This document shows positions 1 to 5,422 of a DNA stretch of 5,422 bases, one piece after another; positions within the stretch are counted from its first letter, which is position 1; the number at the start of each line of letters is the position of its first letter. The notes beneath the pieces were generated by a model. That model made no database searches, was not told where the DNA came from, and worked only from the letters and a program-made list of their open reading frames with translations. The translations under genes and the position numbers were made by a program. The DNA is from an uncultured Mordavella sp. (GTDB taxonomy: Bacteria; Bacillota; Clostridia; Lachnospirales; Lachnospiraceae), in assembly GCA_902406105.1 (NCBI GenBank), contig CABPCP010000105.1, positions 1 through 5,422 on the forward strand, written 5' to 3'.

Positions 1-17
1 CTGGAGCTAGGCTCCAG
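1..17. repeat. Small perfect hairpin at the left edge
   Basis: A 7-bp perfect inverted repeat, CTGGAGC and GCTCCAG, with a 3-nt TAG loop. It lies 22 bases before the long palindrome at 40-73, in non-coding sequence. It could be the end of a dispersed intergenic element, part of the 3' untranslated region of an upstream gene, or chance. The window starts at its first base, so its left extent is unknown. The symmetry is directly visible; the function is not. Confidence 0.4.
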
Positions 18-39
18 CACCAACTTTGTCTACAGTCTG

Positions 40-73
40 AGGGCCGGGGGATTTTTAAAAATCCCCCGGCCCT
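40..73. terminator. 34-bp perfect palindrome, probable bidirectional terminator
   Basis: Bases 40-73 form a perfect inverted repeat: GC-rich outer arms (AGGGCCGGGGG and its complement) around an ATTTTTAAAAAT core. Transcribed from either strand it would give a very stable stem whose AU-rich core closes the loop. It sits between whatever lies to the left and the promoter at 104-132, where a terminator insulating the operon from upstream read-through is expected. Unlike a textbook Rho-independent terminator it has no T-run after the 3' arm (TAATTG follows), so efficient termination is inferred from stem strength and position only. It could instead be a mobile palindromic repeat unit. Confidence 0.5.
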
Positions 74-83
74 AATTGTGATA

Positions 84-101
84 TTGCCAATTAATTAACA
101 A
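84..101. promoter_or_regulatory. Candidate Rex (NADH/NAD-responsive) operator
   Basis: The 18-bp TTGCCAATTAATTAACAA matches the Rex consensus TTGTTAA-N4-TTAACAA as remembered for Firmicutes. The right half is exact, the left half matches at 5 of 7 positions, and the 4-base spacer is right. It ends two bases before the -35 element at 104, so a bound dimer would touch RNA polymerase. Rex represses many fermentation genes in Clostridia when NAD is high relative to NADH, which would suit an operon handling oxaloacetate. The AT-rich setting makes chance matches possible. Confidence 0.4.
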
Positions 102-103
102 TA

Positions 104-132
104 TTGCGAAATTAAATCAATGAGAGTATAAT
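104..132 (+). promoter_or_regulatory. Sigma-A promoter of the decarboxylase operon
   Basis: A -35 element TTGCGA (104-109, 4 of 6 consensus bases) is separated by 17 bases from a perfect -10 TATAAT (127-132). A second TATAAT overlaps at 132-137 but has no -35 at suitable spacing. Transcription should start near 139, leaving a leader of about 77 nt before the ATG at 216. The leader has only weak pairing (139-144 with 153-158) and no riboswitch that I can recognise. No other comparable promoter was noticed between the genes, so this probably drives the whole operon. Confidence 0.75.
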
Positions 133-215
133 ATAATTGGCAGAAATTTTTCTTTGCCTCACAATTGTTTTCAGTAAAAACCAACTAAAATATATGAGAA
201 AATGGAGGGTTTACT

Positions 216-1655
216 ATGGGCAACACGGCAACAGAACATGCGGCTTGCAGTCGGATCATGACTTTGCTTGACGCAGGCAGCTTTGTTGAAATCGGTGGAG
301 CGGTGACAGCCAGAAACACAGATTTCAACCTGCAGGAACAAAAAACCCCGTCTGATGGAGTGATCACGGGATATGGAGTGATCCATGGCAATCTGGTTTA
401 TGTGTACAGCCAGGATGCCGCTGTATTGAACGGGGCGGTGGGCGAGATGCACGCCAAGAAGATCACGAATCTCTATGATATGGCGATGAAAATGGGCGCG
501 CCGGTCATAGGTCTTGTGGACTGCGCCGGTTTAAGACTCCAGGAGGCGACTGACGCGCTGGAAGCGTTTGGAAGTCTGTATCGGAAGCAGGCGATGGCTT
601 CCGGAGTGATTCCACAGATCACAGCGGTCTTTGGTTCTTGCGGAGGAGGTCTTTCTCTCATCCCGGCATTGACAGATTTTACTTTCATGGAGAAGGACAA
701 GGGCAAAATCTTTGTAAACTCCCCCAATGCGATTTTAGGAAATACAGTGGAGAAATGTGATACTTCTTCTGCTGGTTTCCAAAGCGAGAATACGGGATTG
801 ATAGATGGAACAGGAACGGAGGAAGAGATTCTGGGAAATATCAGGACCTTGATCTGTATGCTGCCGTGCAACAATGAGGAAGATGTCTCTTATGAAGAGT
901 GTACCGATGATCTGAACCGAGCCTGCGAGAATATGGAGGGAGCGGCGGCTGATGGAGCGGTGGCTCTTGCGGAAATCTCTGACAGCGGGATTTTCTTTGA
1001 AACGAAAAAGGAATTTGCGAAAGACATGGTGACTGGTTTTATCCGTTTAAATGGAATGACGGTAGGAGCGGTGGCAAACCGATGGAAGATCTTTGACGAA
1101 GAAGCGAGTGTGGCGGCTGAGTTTGATGGATCTCTATCTGCGGACGGCGCCCAGAAGGCCGCGGATTTTGTAAATTTCTGTGACGCTTTTAACATCCCGG
1201 TCCTGACATTGACAAATGTGTCCGGTTTCAAGGCCGCGGAATATGAGGAAAAGCACCTGGCAAGGGCGGCGGCCCGTCTTGCGGCCGCGTTTGCGGATGC
1301 CACCGTGCCAAAAGTCAATCTGATCACAGGGAAGGCCTACGGCAACGCTTACGTTGTCATGAACAGCAAATCTGTTGGCGCGGATATGGTCTATGCCTGG
1401 CCATCCGCTCAGATCGGCATGATGGAGCCGGCCCTGGCGGCCAAGATCATGTACGCCAAAGAAGACGCCGAGACACAGCGGGAGATGGCCGCCCAGTATG
1501 AGGAACTCCAGGCAAGTCCTCTGTCTGCTGCCAGAAGAGGCTATGTCGACACGATCATCCAGCCGGCGGACACGAGAAAATATGTGATCGGCGCGTTTGA
1601 GATGCTGTTTACAAAACGGGAGGACCGCCCCGCGAAAAAACATGGAACGGTTTAG
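216..1655 (+). CDS. Acyl-CoA carboxyltransferase-family subunit (MmdA / transcarboxylase 12S-like)
   Basis: 479-residue cytoplasmic carboxyltransferase of the crotonase fold, the family of methylmalonyl-CoA decarboxylase alpha, propionyl-CoA carboxylase beta and transcarboxylase 12S. Such subunits move a carboxyl group between an acyl-CoA and biotin. The N-half (about 15-240) contains DGVITGYGVI (47-56), EMHAKKI (77-83), GLVDCAGLRLQE (99-110) and the oxyanion-hole loop GSCGGG (140-145) before PALTDFTFM. The C-half (about 255-465) has GKAYGNAYVVMNSK (372-385) and the YAWPSAQIGMM stretch (393-403). The ATG follows GGAGGG (204-209) at 6 bases. It is shorter than the roughly 510-520 residues of classical members. 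Oddities: DSGGARIQEG of the classical family reads DCAGLRLQEA, the usual ELGGA-type motif is absent around 176-196, and the usual MGxxGAV reads MEPALAA (403-409). Fold and family are secure; the acyl-CoA substrate is not. First gene of the operon, 15 bases before the OadG gene. Confidence 0.9.
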   Translation: MGNTATEHAACSRIMTLLDAGSFVEIGGAVTARNTDFNLQEQKTPSDGVITGYGVIHGNLVYVYSQDAAVLNGAVGEMHAKKITNLYDMAMKMGAPVIGLVDCAGLRLQEATDALEAFGSLYRKQAMASGVIPQITAVFGSCGGGLSLIPALTDFTFMEKDKGKIFVNSPNAILGNTVEKCDTSSAGFQSENTGLIDGTGTEEEILGNIRTLICMLPCNNEEDVSYEECTDDLNRACENMEGAAADGAVALAEISDSGIFFETKKEFAKDMVTGFIRLNGMTVGAVANRWKIFDEEASVAAEFDGSLSADGAQKAADFVNFCDAFNIPVLTLTNVSGFKAAEYEEKHLARAAARLAAAFADATVPKVNLITGKAYGNAYVVMNSKSVGADMVYAWPSAQIGMMEPALAAKIMYAKEDAETQREMAAQYEELQASPLSAARRGYVDTIIQPADTRKYVIGAFEMLFTKREDRPAKKHGTV

Positions 1656-1656
1656 A

Positions 1657-1663
1657 GAGGTGA
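1657..1663 (+). promoter_or_regulatory. Ribosome binding site fixing the GTG start of the OadG gene
   Basis: GAGGTGA is a 7-base perfect match to the complement of the 16S rRNA 3' end. It starts two bases after the stop codon of the carboxyltransferase and lies 7 bases before the GTG at 1671. This, with the signal peptide MKKRISVLIV read directly from that codon, fixes GTG as the start. Confidence 0.8.
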
Positions 1664-1670
1664 GGCAGAA

Positions 1671-2447
1671 GTGAAAAAGAGAATCAGTGTATTAATCGTC
1701 GTCCTTGCGGCGTTTTTTGGCCTTTCCGGTTGTACTTCCAACAGCGAGACATTGGAATATGATGAAGAAACGATCCAGCAGGCTACAGAATTCCTGATCG
1801 AGTACTGCAACTCGGTGGACGAGGACACGATCGAAGAGTGGAACAGCAGGACAGATTTTGCTGTGGAGCAGGAACTGTATAACGCGGAACTTCCTTTTAC
1901 CCCGGAGAGTTTCCTGGGAGCTATGGACAGTTGGCAGTCTGGCATAGATGAATGCGGGGATTATATTGAACATGGGGATTTTACCTTTGAAGCGACCGCG
2001 GACGAGCTTACAGTGACTGTTCCGGCGAGATTTGAAGAGCGGGAGGCCACTTTGGAATTTATTTATGACGAAAACCTGTATCTGGACAGCATGACGGTGA
2101 GCGGAATCTATTCTACGGGAGAGATCCTTGAGAAGGCCGGCCTGAACACTGTGCTGGGAATGGGTACCGTATTCGTGGTATTGATCTTTATTTCGATCGT
2201 GATCTGGCTGTTGAAATTCATTCCCGTGATCGAGCGGAAGCTTCGGGGAAAGAAAGCAGAACCAGTGAAGGCGGAAACAGGGAACGAGGAACTAGGACAG
2301 GCAGTTTCAGAGGAAGTTGATCTGACAGATGATATGGAATTGATCGCGGTGATCTCTGCGGCTGTTGCTGCCGCGGAAGGAACCGCTGCTGACGGATTTG
2401 TGGTGCGCAGCATTCGCCGCCGTCCGTCAAATAAATGGAAATCATAA
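1671..2447 (+). CDS. oadG: OadG-family gamma subunit with N-terminal lipoprotein ectodomain
   Basis: 258 residues. A lipoprotein signal peptide comes first: KKR, a hydrophobic stretch (5-18), then lipobox LSGC with Cys21 as the predicted lipidated residue. An acidic domain (about 22-155) follows and should lie outside the cell; its end (ATLEFIYDENLYLDSMTVS, 126-144) vaguely recalls small DUF3887/NTF2-type domains, which I cannot confirm. A strong membrane helix spans about 161-183. The cytoplasmic tail has a charged linker and the typical OadG end: ELIAVISAAVAAAEG (223-237), then GFVVRSIRRR (242-251). Known OadG proteins are about 80-110 residues with one membrane helix; they hold the alpha and beta subunits together. 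Here residues from about 158 onward form that part, so the first 150 are an addition. It lies between the carboxyltransferase and the biotin carrier gene. GTG is the start, with a strong ribosome site. The OadG assignment is good; the ectodomain role is unknown. Confidence 0.85.
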   Translation: MKKRISVLIVVLAAFFGLSGCTSNSETLEYDEETIQQATEFLIEYCNSVDEDTIEEWNSRTDFAVEQELYNAELPFTPESFLGAMDSWQSGIDECGDYIEHGDFTFEATADELTVTVPARFEEREATLEFIYDENLYLDSMTVSGIYSTGEILEKAGLNTVLGMGTVFVVLIFISIVIWLLKFIPVIERKLRGKKAEPVKAETGNEELGQAVSEEVDLTDDMELIAVISAAVAAAEGTAADGFVVRSIRRRPSNKWKS

Positions 2448-2468
2448 AGAATGTAGGAGGATCTGAAC

Positions 2469-2828
2469 ATGAAAAATTATACCATTACAGTCAATGGAAA
2501 TGTATATGATGTAACCGTAGAGGAAAAAGGAGCTGGAGCGGCCCCGGCGGCAAAAGCGGCGGCAGCGCCGAAAGCGGCTCCGGCGCCAAAGCCGGCGGCA
2601 AAAGCGGCGGCTGGAGCGATCGAGGTAAAAGCTGGAGCGGCTGGAAAAGTATTTAAAATTGAAGCGAGCGTAGGTACGAAAGTACAAAGAGGAGACGCAG
2701 TTGTGGTCATCGAGGCTATGAAAATGGAGATTCCAGTCGTGGCTCCGGAAGACGGAACAGTGGCCAGCATTGAGGTCGCTGTAGGTGAAGCGGTAGAAGC
2801 AGGCGCTGTCCTGGCTACCTTGAACTAA
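2469..2828 (+). CDS. Biotin carrier protein of the decarboxylase (1.3S / MmdC / GcdC-like)
   Basis: 119-residue free biotin carrier. Residues 1-20 (MKNYTITVNGNVYDVTVEE) are the usual N-terminal strand region. Residues 21-50 are a flexible Ala/Pro/Lys linker. Residues 51-119 form the biotinyl/lipoyl domain with the motif EAMKME (82-87); Lys85, 34 residues from the C-terminus, is the predicted biotinylation site, as is standard. It would swing carboxybiotin between the carboxyltransferases and OadB. Biotin ligase is not encoded in this window. The ATG follows AGGAGG (2455-2460) at 8 bases, 21 bases after the OadG gene. The linker is built from an in-frame DNA repeat (see 2544-2611). Homologues carry names such as mmdC or gcdC depending on the enzyme; because the enzyme's substrate is open, no symbol is given. 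Confidence 0.95.
   Translation: MKNYTITVNGNVYDVTVEEKGAGAAPAAKAAAAPKAAPAPKPAAKAAAGAIEVKAGAAGKVFKIEASVGTKVQRGDAVVVIEAMKMEIPVVAPEDGTVASIEVAVGEAVEAGAVLATLN
2544..2611 (+). repeat. In-frame direct repeat in the Ala/Pro linker of the biotin carrier
   Basis: The same 20 bases occur at 2544-2563 and 2592-2611, offset by 48 bases (16 codons) and both in frame, encoding PAAKAAA-type segments. GCTGGAGCGGC also recurs at 2532-2542 and 2631-2641. Such repeats let linker length change by slippage or recombination without breaking the frame. The repeats are visible directly; length variation is inference. Confidence 0.75.
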
Positions 2829-2839
2829 TGTGAAACCTG

Positions 2840-2859
2840 TCAAGGGCTTTTGCCTTTGA
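2840..2859 (+). other. Intercistronic stem-loop between the biotin carrier and oadB genes
   Basis: TCAAGGGC and GCCTTTGA form an 8-bp stem (one G-U pair) with a TTTT loop, 11 bases after the carrier stop codon. No T-run follows, so a terminator is unlikely. It could set a 3' end that protects the upstream mRNA, giving more biotin carrier than OadB, or could weakly attenuate. It also covers the space before the ATG at 2861, arguing against use of that codon. The role is inferred from position. Confidence 0.45.
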
Positions 2860-2872
2860 AATGAACACGACT

Positions 2873-2878
2873 GGAGGT
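2873..2878 (+). promoter_or_regulatory. Ribosome binding site deciding the oadB start
   Basis: GGAGGT ends 6 bases before the ATG at 2885. The in-frame ATG at 2861 is preceded only by the hairpin and a poor AAGGG, and using it would put this site inside the coding sequence, so 2885 is the better start. Confidence 0.8.
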
Positions 2879-2884
2879 CTAAAA

Positions 2885-4036
2885 ATGGAATATATCGTAA
2901 CAACATTGGGAAATCTTGTGCGTCAGACCGCCTTTTTCAGTCTTACGTGGGGAAACCTTGTGATGATCGCGGTAGCATGTCTTTTCCTATATCTGGCAAT
3001 CCGGCATGGATTTGAGCCGCTGCTTCTGGTCCCCATTGCTTTTGGTATGCTGTTGGTCAACATTTATCCAGATATCATGCTGCATATTGAGGATGCGGAG
3101 AACGGAACAGGCGGATTGCTATACTATTTCTATCTGCTTGACGAGTGGTCGATCCTGCCGTCGCTGATCTTCCTAGGGGTAGGCGCGATGACAGATTTTG
3201 GGCCGCTGATCGCGAATCCAAAGAGTTTCTTGATGGGAGCGGCGGCTCAGCTTGGAATTTTCGTGGCGTATCTGGGCGCGATGTGGATGGGCTTCTCCGA
3301 TAAAGCGGCGGCGGCTATCTCCATCATTGGCGGGGCGGACGGCCCTACATCCATCTTCCTGGCGGGGAAATTGGAGCAGACGGCAATCTTAGGTCCGATC
3401 GCGGTGGCGGCATATTCATATATGTCGCTGGTTCCGATCATCCAGCCGCCGATCATGAAACTTCTGACTACAGAAAAGGAGCGAAAGATCAAGATGGAGC
3501 AGCTGCGTCCAGTGTCCAAACTGGAGCGGATTCTGTTCCCGATCATCGTAACGATCGTGGTCTGCGTGATCCTGCCTACCACGGCGCCCCTTGTGGGAAT
3601 GTTGATGCTGGGAAATCTGTTCCGGGAATCAGGAGTGGTAAGACAGCTTGTGGATACCGCTTCCAACGCGCTGATGTATATTGTAGTCATTTTGCTTGGA
3701 ACATCGGTAGGAGCTACCACAAGCGCGGAAGCGTTCCTGAATATGGATACCGTTAAGATCGTGATCCTGGGTCTGGTCGCCTTCGCTTTTGGTACGGCAG
3801 GCGGAGTCCTTCTTGGGAAACTGATGTGCGTCATTACTCACGGAAAAGTGAATCCATTGATCGGTTCCGCAGGTGTATCGGCGGTACCTATGGCTGCCAG
3901 AGTCTCGCAGAAGGTTGGGGCGGAGGCGGATCCGACGAACTTCCTGCTGATGCACGCCATGGGCCCCAATGTGGCCGGCGTGATCGGAACAGCGGTCGCC
4001 GCGGGAACATTTATGGCGATTTTTGGAGTGATGTAG
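2885..4036 (+). CDS. oadB: Sodium-translocating decarboxylase, beta subunit
   Basis: 383-residue membrane protein that decarboxylates carboxybiotin and couples this to Na+ export. Family signatures: LIFLGVGAMTDFGPL (94-108), IGGADGPTSIFLAGKL (148-163), AAYSYMSLVPIIQPPIMK (175-192) and NPLIGSAGVSAVPMAARVSQ (323-342). Residues shown in Klebsiella OadB to matter for Na+ and proton transfer have counterparts: Asp203 as Asp152, Tyr229 as Tyr177 or Tyr179, Asn373 as Asn323, Gly377 as Gly327, Ser382 as Ser332, Arg389 as Arg339 (alignment by eye). Many hydrophobic helices fit the family's nine-helix plan, and the length is close to the shorter family members. Asp152 and the Asn323/Ser332 segment are intact, so it looks functional. 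The same beta subunit serves oxaloacetate, methylmalonyl-CoA, malonate and glutaconyl-CoA pumps, so it does not reveal the substrate. It ends 22 bases before the alpha subunit gene. Confidence 0.95.
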   Translation: MEYIVTTLGNLVRQTAFFSLTWGNLVMIAVACLFLYLAIRHGFEPLLLVPIAFGMLLVNIYPDIMLHIEDAENGTGGLLYYFYLLDEWSILPSLIFLGVGAMTDFGPLIANPKSFLMGAAAQLGIFVAYLGAMWMGFSDKAAAAISIIGGADGPTSIFLAGKLEQTAILGPIAVAAYSYMSLVPIIQPPIMKLLTTEKERKIKMEQLRPVSKLERILFPIIVTIVVCVILPTTAPLVGMLMLGNLFRESGVVRQLVDTASNALMYIVVILLGTSVGATTSAEAFLNMDTVKIVILGLVAFAFGTAGGVLLGKLMCVITHGKVNPLIGSAGVSAVPMAARVSQKVGAEADPTNFLLMHAMGPNVAGVIGTAVAAGTFMAIFGVM

Positions 4037-4058
4037 AAGAATTAGGGAGGAAGAAATC

Positions 4059-5422
4059 ATGGCGGAAATTGAGAAGAAACCAATTAAGATTACAGAAACG
4101 ATTCTGCGGGATGCGCATCAGTCTCTGATCGCGACAAGGATGACAACAGAACAGATGCTTCCGATTATAGATAAAATGGACCAGGTAGGGTATCATTCTG
4201 TAGAGTGCTGGGGCGGCGCCACCTTCGATGCTTCCCTCAGATTCTTGAAGGAAGACCCATGGGATCGTCTTCGGAAATTCAGGGACGGCTTCAAGAACAC
4301 CAAGCTTCAGATGCTGTTCCGGGGACAGAATATCTTGGGATACCGGCCGTACGCGGATGATGTGGTTGAATATTTTGTGCAGAAGTCTGCCGCGAATGGA
4401 ATTGACATCATCCGGATCTTTGATTGCCTCAACGATCTGAGAAACCTTGAGACGGCGGTCAAGGCGGCAAATAAAGAGAAAGCGGAGGCTCAGGTGGCTC
4501 TCTCCTATACTCTGGGAGATGCCTACACGCTGGAATATTGGGTGGATATCGCAAAGCGGATTGAGGATATGGGAGCGAATTCCATCTGTATCAAAGATAT
4601 GGCAGGACTTCTGCTGCCTTATACGGCCACAGAACTGGTAGGGGCATTGAAAGAAGCGGTGGATCTGCCGATCCAGCTTCACACCCATTATACTTCGGGA
4701 GTGGCGTCCATGACTTATCTGAAAGCAGTGGAAGCAGGAGTGGATGTGATCGATACCGCAATGTCGCCATTTGCTCTGGGAACATCACAGCCAGCCACGG
4801 AGGTTATGGTGGAAACCTTCCGGGGTACTCCATATGATACAGGATTTGACCAGAAGCTGCTGTCAGAAATTGCCGATTACTTCCGGCCAATCCGGGATGA
4901 GGCTTTGGAGAGCGGACTGCTTAATCCAAAGAACTTGGGTGTGAATATTAAGACGCTGTTATATCAGGTGCCGGGCGGCATGCTCTCCAACCTGACCTCT
5001 CAGCTGAAAGAGCAGAATGCGGAGGATAAATATTACGAGGTGCTGGAAGAAGTGCCAAGAGTCCGCAAAGACTTGGGCGAGCCGCCTCTTGTCACACCGT
5101 CTTCCCAGATCGTGGGGACCCAGGCGGTCTTCAATGTGCTGATGGGCGAGCGTTACAAGATGGCCACTAAAGAGACCAAGGATATCCTGGCCGGAAAATA
5201 CGGAGCTACTGTAAAGCCATTTAATGAGGAAGTCAAGAAGAAAGTTCTGGGAGATGACGCGGAAGTGATCACCTGCCGGCCGGCAGATCTGATCCCCGAT
5301 GAATTGGACACACTCAGGAAAGAGATGGAACAGTGGAGCCAGCAGGATGAGGATGTACTGACATACGCGCTGTTCCCCCAGGTGGCGGTAGAATTCTTTA
5401 AATACCGGGAGGCGCAGCAGAC
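4059..5422 (+). CDS. oadA: Oxaloacetate decarboxylase alpha / pyruvate carboxylase subunit B-like carboxyltransferase (3' end beyond window)
   Basis: Open from the ATG to the window edge, 454 codons seen. Residues about 10-275 are the HMGL-like TIM-barrel carboxyltransferase domain: TETILRDAHQSL (12-23) with metal ligand Asp18, ECWGGATFD (49-57), MLFRGQN (85-91), RIFDCLND (119-126), CIKDMAGLL (177-185) with Lys179 expected to bind the metal or be carbamylated, and LHTHYTSG (207-214) with His208 and His210. Residues about 290-454 are the conserved PYC/OADA domain (NIKTLLYQVPGGMLSNL, 296-312; VTPSSQIVGTQAVFNVL, 345-361). It moves a carboxyl group between oxaloacetate/pyruvate and biotin, like the 5S subunit of transcarboxylase. 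Classical OadA (about 590 residues) carries its own biotin domain; because a separate carrier is encoded upstream, this one probably ends soon after the edge at about 470 residues, which is inference. GGAGG (4046-4050) lies 8 bases before the start. pycB is an alternative name. Confidence 0.95.
   Translation, partial: MAEIEKKPIKITETILRDAHQSLIATRMTTEQMLPIIDKMDQVGYHSVECWGGATFDASLRFLKEDPWDRLRKFRDGFKNTKLQMLFRGQNILGYRPYADDVVEYFVQKSAANGIDIIRIFDCLNDLRNLETAVKAANKEKAEAQVALSYTLGDAYTLEYWVDIAKRIEDMGANSICIKDMAGLLLPYTATELVGALKEAVDLPIQLHTHYTSGVASMTYLKAVEAGVDVIDTAMSPFALGTSQPATEVMVETFRGTPYDTGFDQKLLSEIADYFRPIRDEALESGLLNPKNLGVNIKTLLYQVPGGMLSNLTSQLKEQNAEDKYYEVLEEVPRVRKDLGEPPLVTPSSQIVGTQAVFNVLMGERYKMATKETKDILAGKYGATVKPFNEEVKKKVLGDDAEVITCRPADLIPDELDTLRKEMEQWSQQDEDVLTYALFPQVAVEFFKYREAQQ

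Noticed and set aside
1..22. The sequence ending GCTCCAGCACCA looks like a tRNA 3' end with encoded CCA.
   Set aside because: No T-arm (GGTTCGA-type) sequence precedes it, and the 7-bp stem with a 3-nt loop does not fit tRNA geometry.
1..75. Open frame from the left edge to TAA at 73-75, as a possible tail of an upstream gene.
   Set aside because: It runs straight through both inverted repeats, and a second frame is open to about the same distance, so coding is not supported without upstream sequence.
139..215. Possible riboswitch or attenuator in the leader of the first gene.
   Set aside because: Only a weak 6-bp stem (139-144 with 153-158) and two short complementary stretches are present; the leader is too short and AT-rich for any class I recognise.
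473..1327. Several long open frames on the - strand opposite the carboxyltransferase gene (and similar ones opposite oadB and oadA).
   Set aside because: They mirror GC-biased codons of conserved genes, are rich in Ser/Arg/Pro without recognisable motifs, and show no start signals.
2861..2884. Alternative upstream ATG for oadB adding eight residues (MNTTGGLK).
   Set aside because: There is no proper ribosome site before it; the strong GGAGGT at 2873-2878 is spaced correctly for the ATG at 2885 and would be coding if 2861 were used.
3826..4128. 100-codon + strand open frame across the end of oadB and start of oadA.
   Set aside because: It overlaps two well-identified genes in another frame, has low-complexity Gly/Arg-rich composition and no ribosome site.

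Overview
The window holds most of one operon, all genes on the + strand, for a biotin-dependent, sodium-pumping decarboxylase or transcarboxylase. Low-GC Gram-positive traits suggest a gut-type Clostridia species, most likely Lachnospiraceae: strong AGGAGG-type ribosome sites, a GTG start, a lipoprotein-type OadG, and gene order carboxyltransferase - OadG - biotin carrier - OadB - OadA. The family assignment rests on remembered family features, not on a search.

Layout. Positions 1-215 are non-coding: a small hairpin (1-17), a perfect 34-bp palindrome (40-73) that probably closes the upstream transcription unit, a Rex-like palindrome (84-101), a good sigma-A promoter (104-132) and a leader of about 77 nt. 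Then come an acyl-CoA carboxyltransferase-family (MmdA / 12S-like) subunit (216-1655), an OadG gamma subunit carrying an extra lipoprotein ectodomain (1671-2447), a free biotin carrier protein (2469-2828), the membrane beta subunit OadB (2885-4036) and the OadA / PycB-like alpha carboxyltransferase (4059 to beyond the right edge). Gaps between genes are 15-56 nt, each start has its own Shine-Dalgarno site, and no internal terminator with a T-tract was seen, so the genes are probably co-transcribed.

How the parts fit. OadA would move the carboxyl group of oxaloacetate onto the biotin of the small carrier protein. OadB, anchored with OadG in the membrane, would decarboxylate carboxybiotin and export Na+. 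The extra MmdA-like subunit implies a second carboxyl donor or acceptor, an acyl-CoA, on the same carrier. The soluble set (MmdA-like, OadA-like, small biotin protein) has the same parts list as the 12S, 5S and 1.3S subunits of propionibacterial transcarboxylase, here encoded together with a sodium pump. The MmdA-like subunit is divergent at several motifs that contact CoA or carboxybiotin in classical members, so its substrate is uncertain.

The points most worth a second look are the hybrid two-carboxyltransferase architecture, the divergent active site of the first subunit, the lipoprotein-OadG fusion and the possible NADH/NAD control through Rex.
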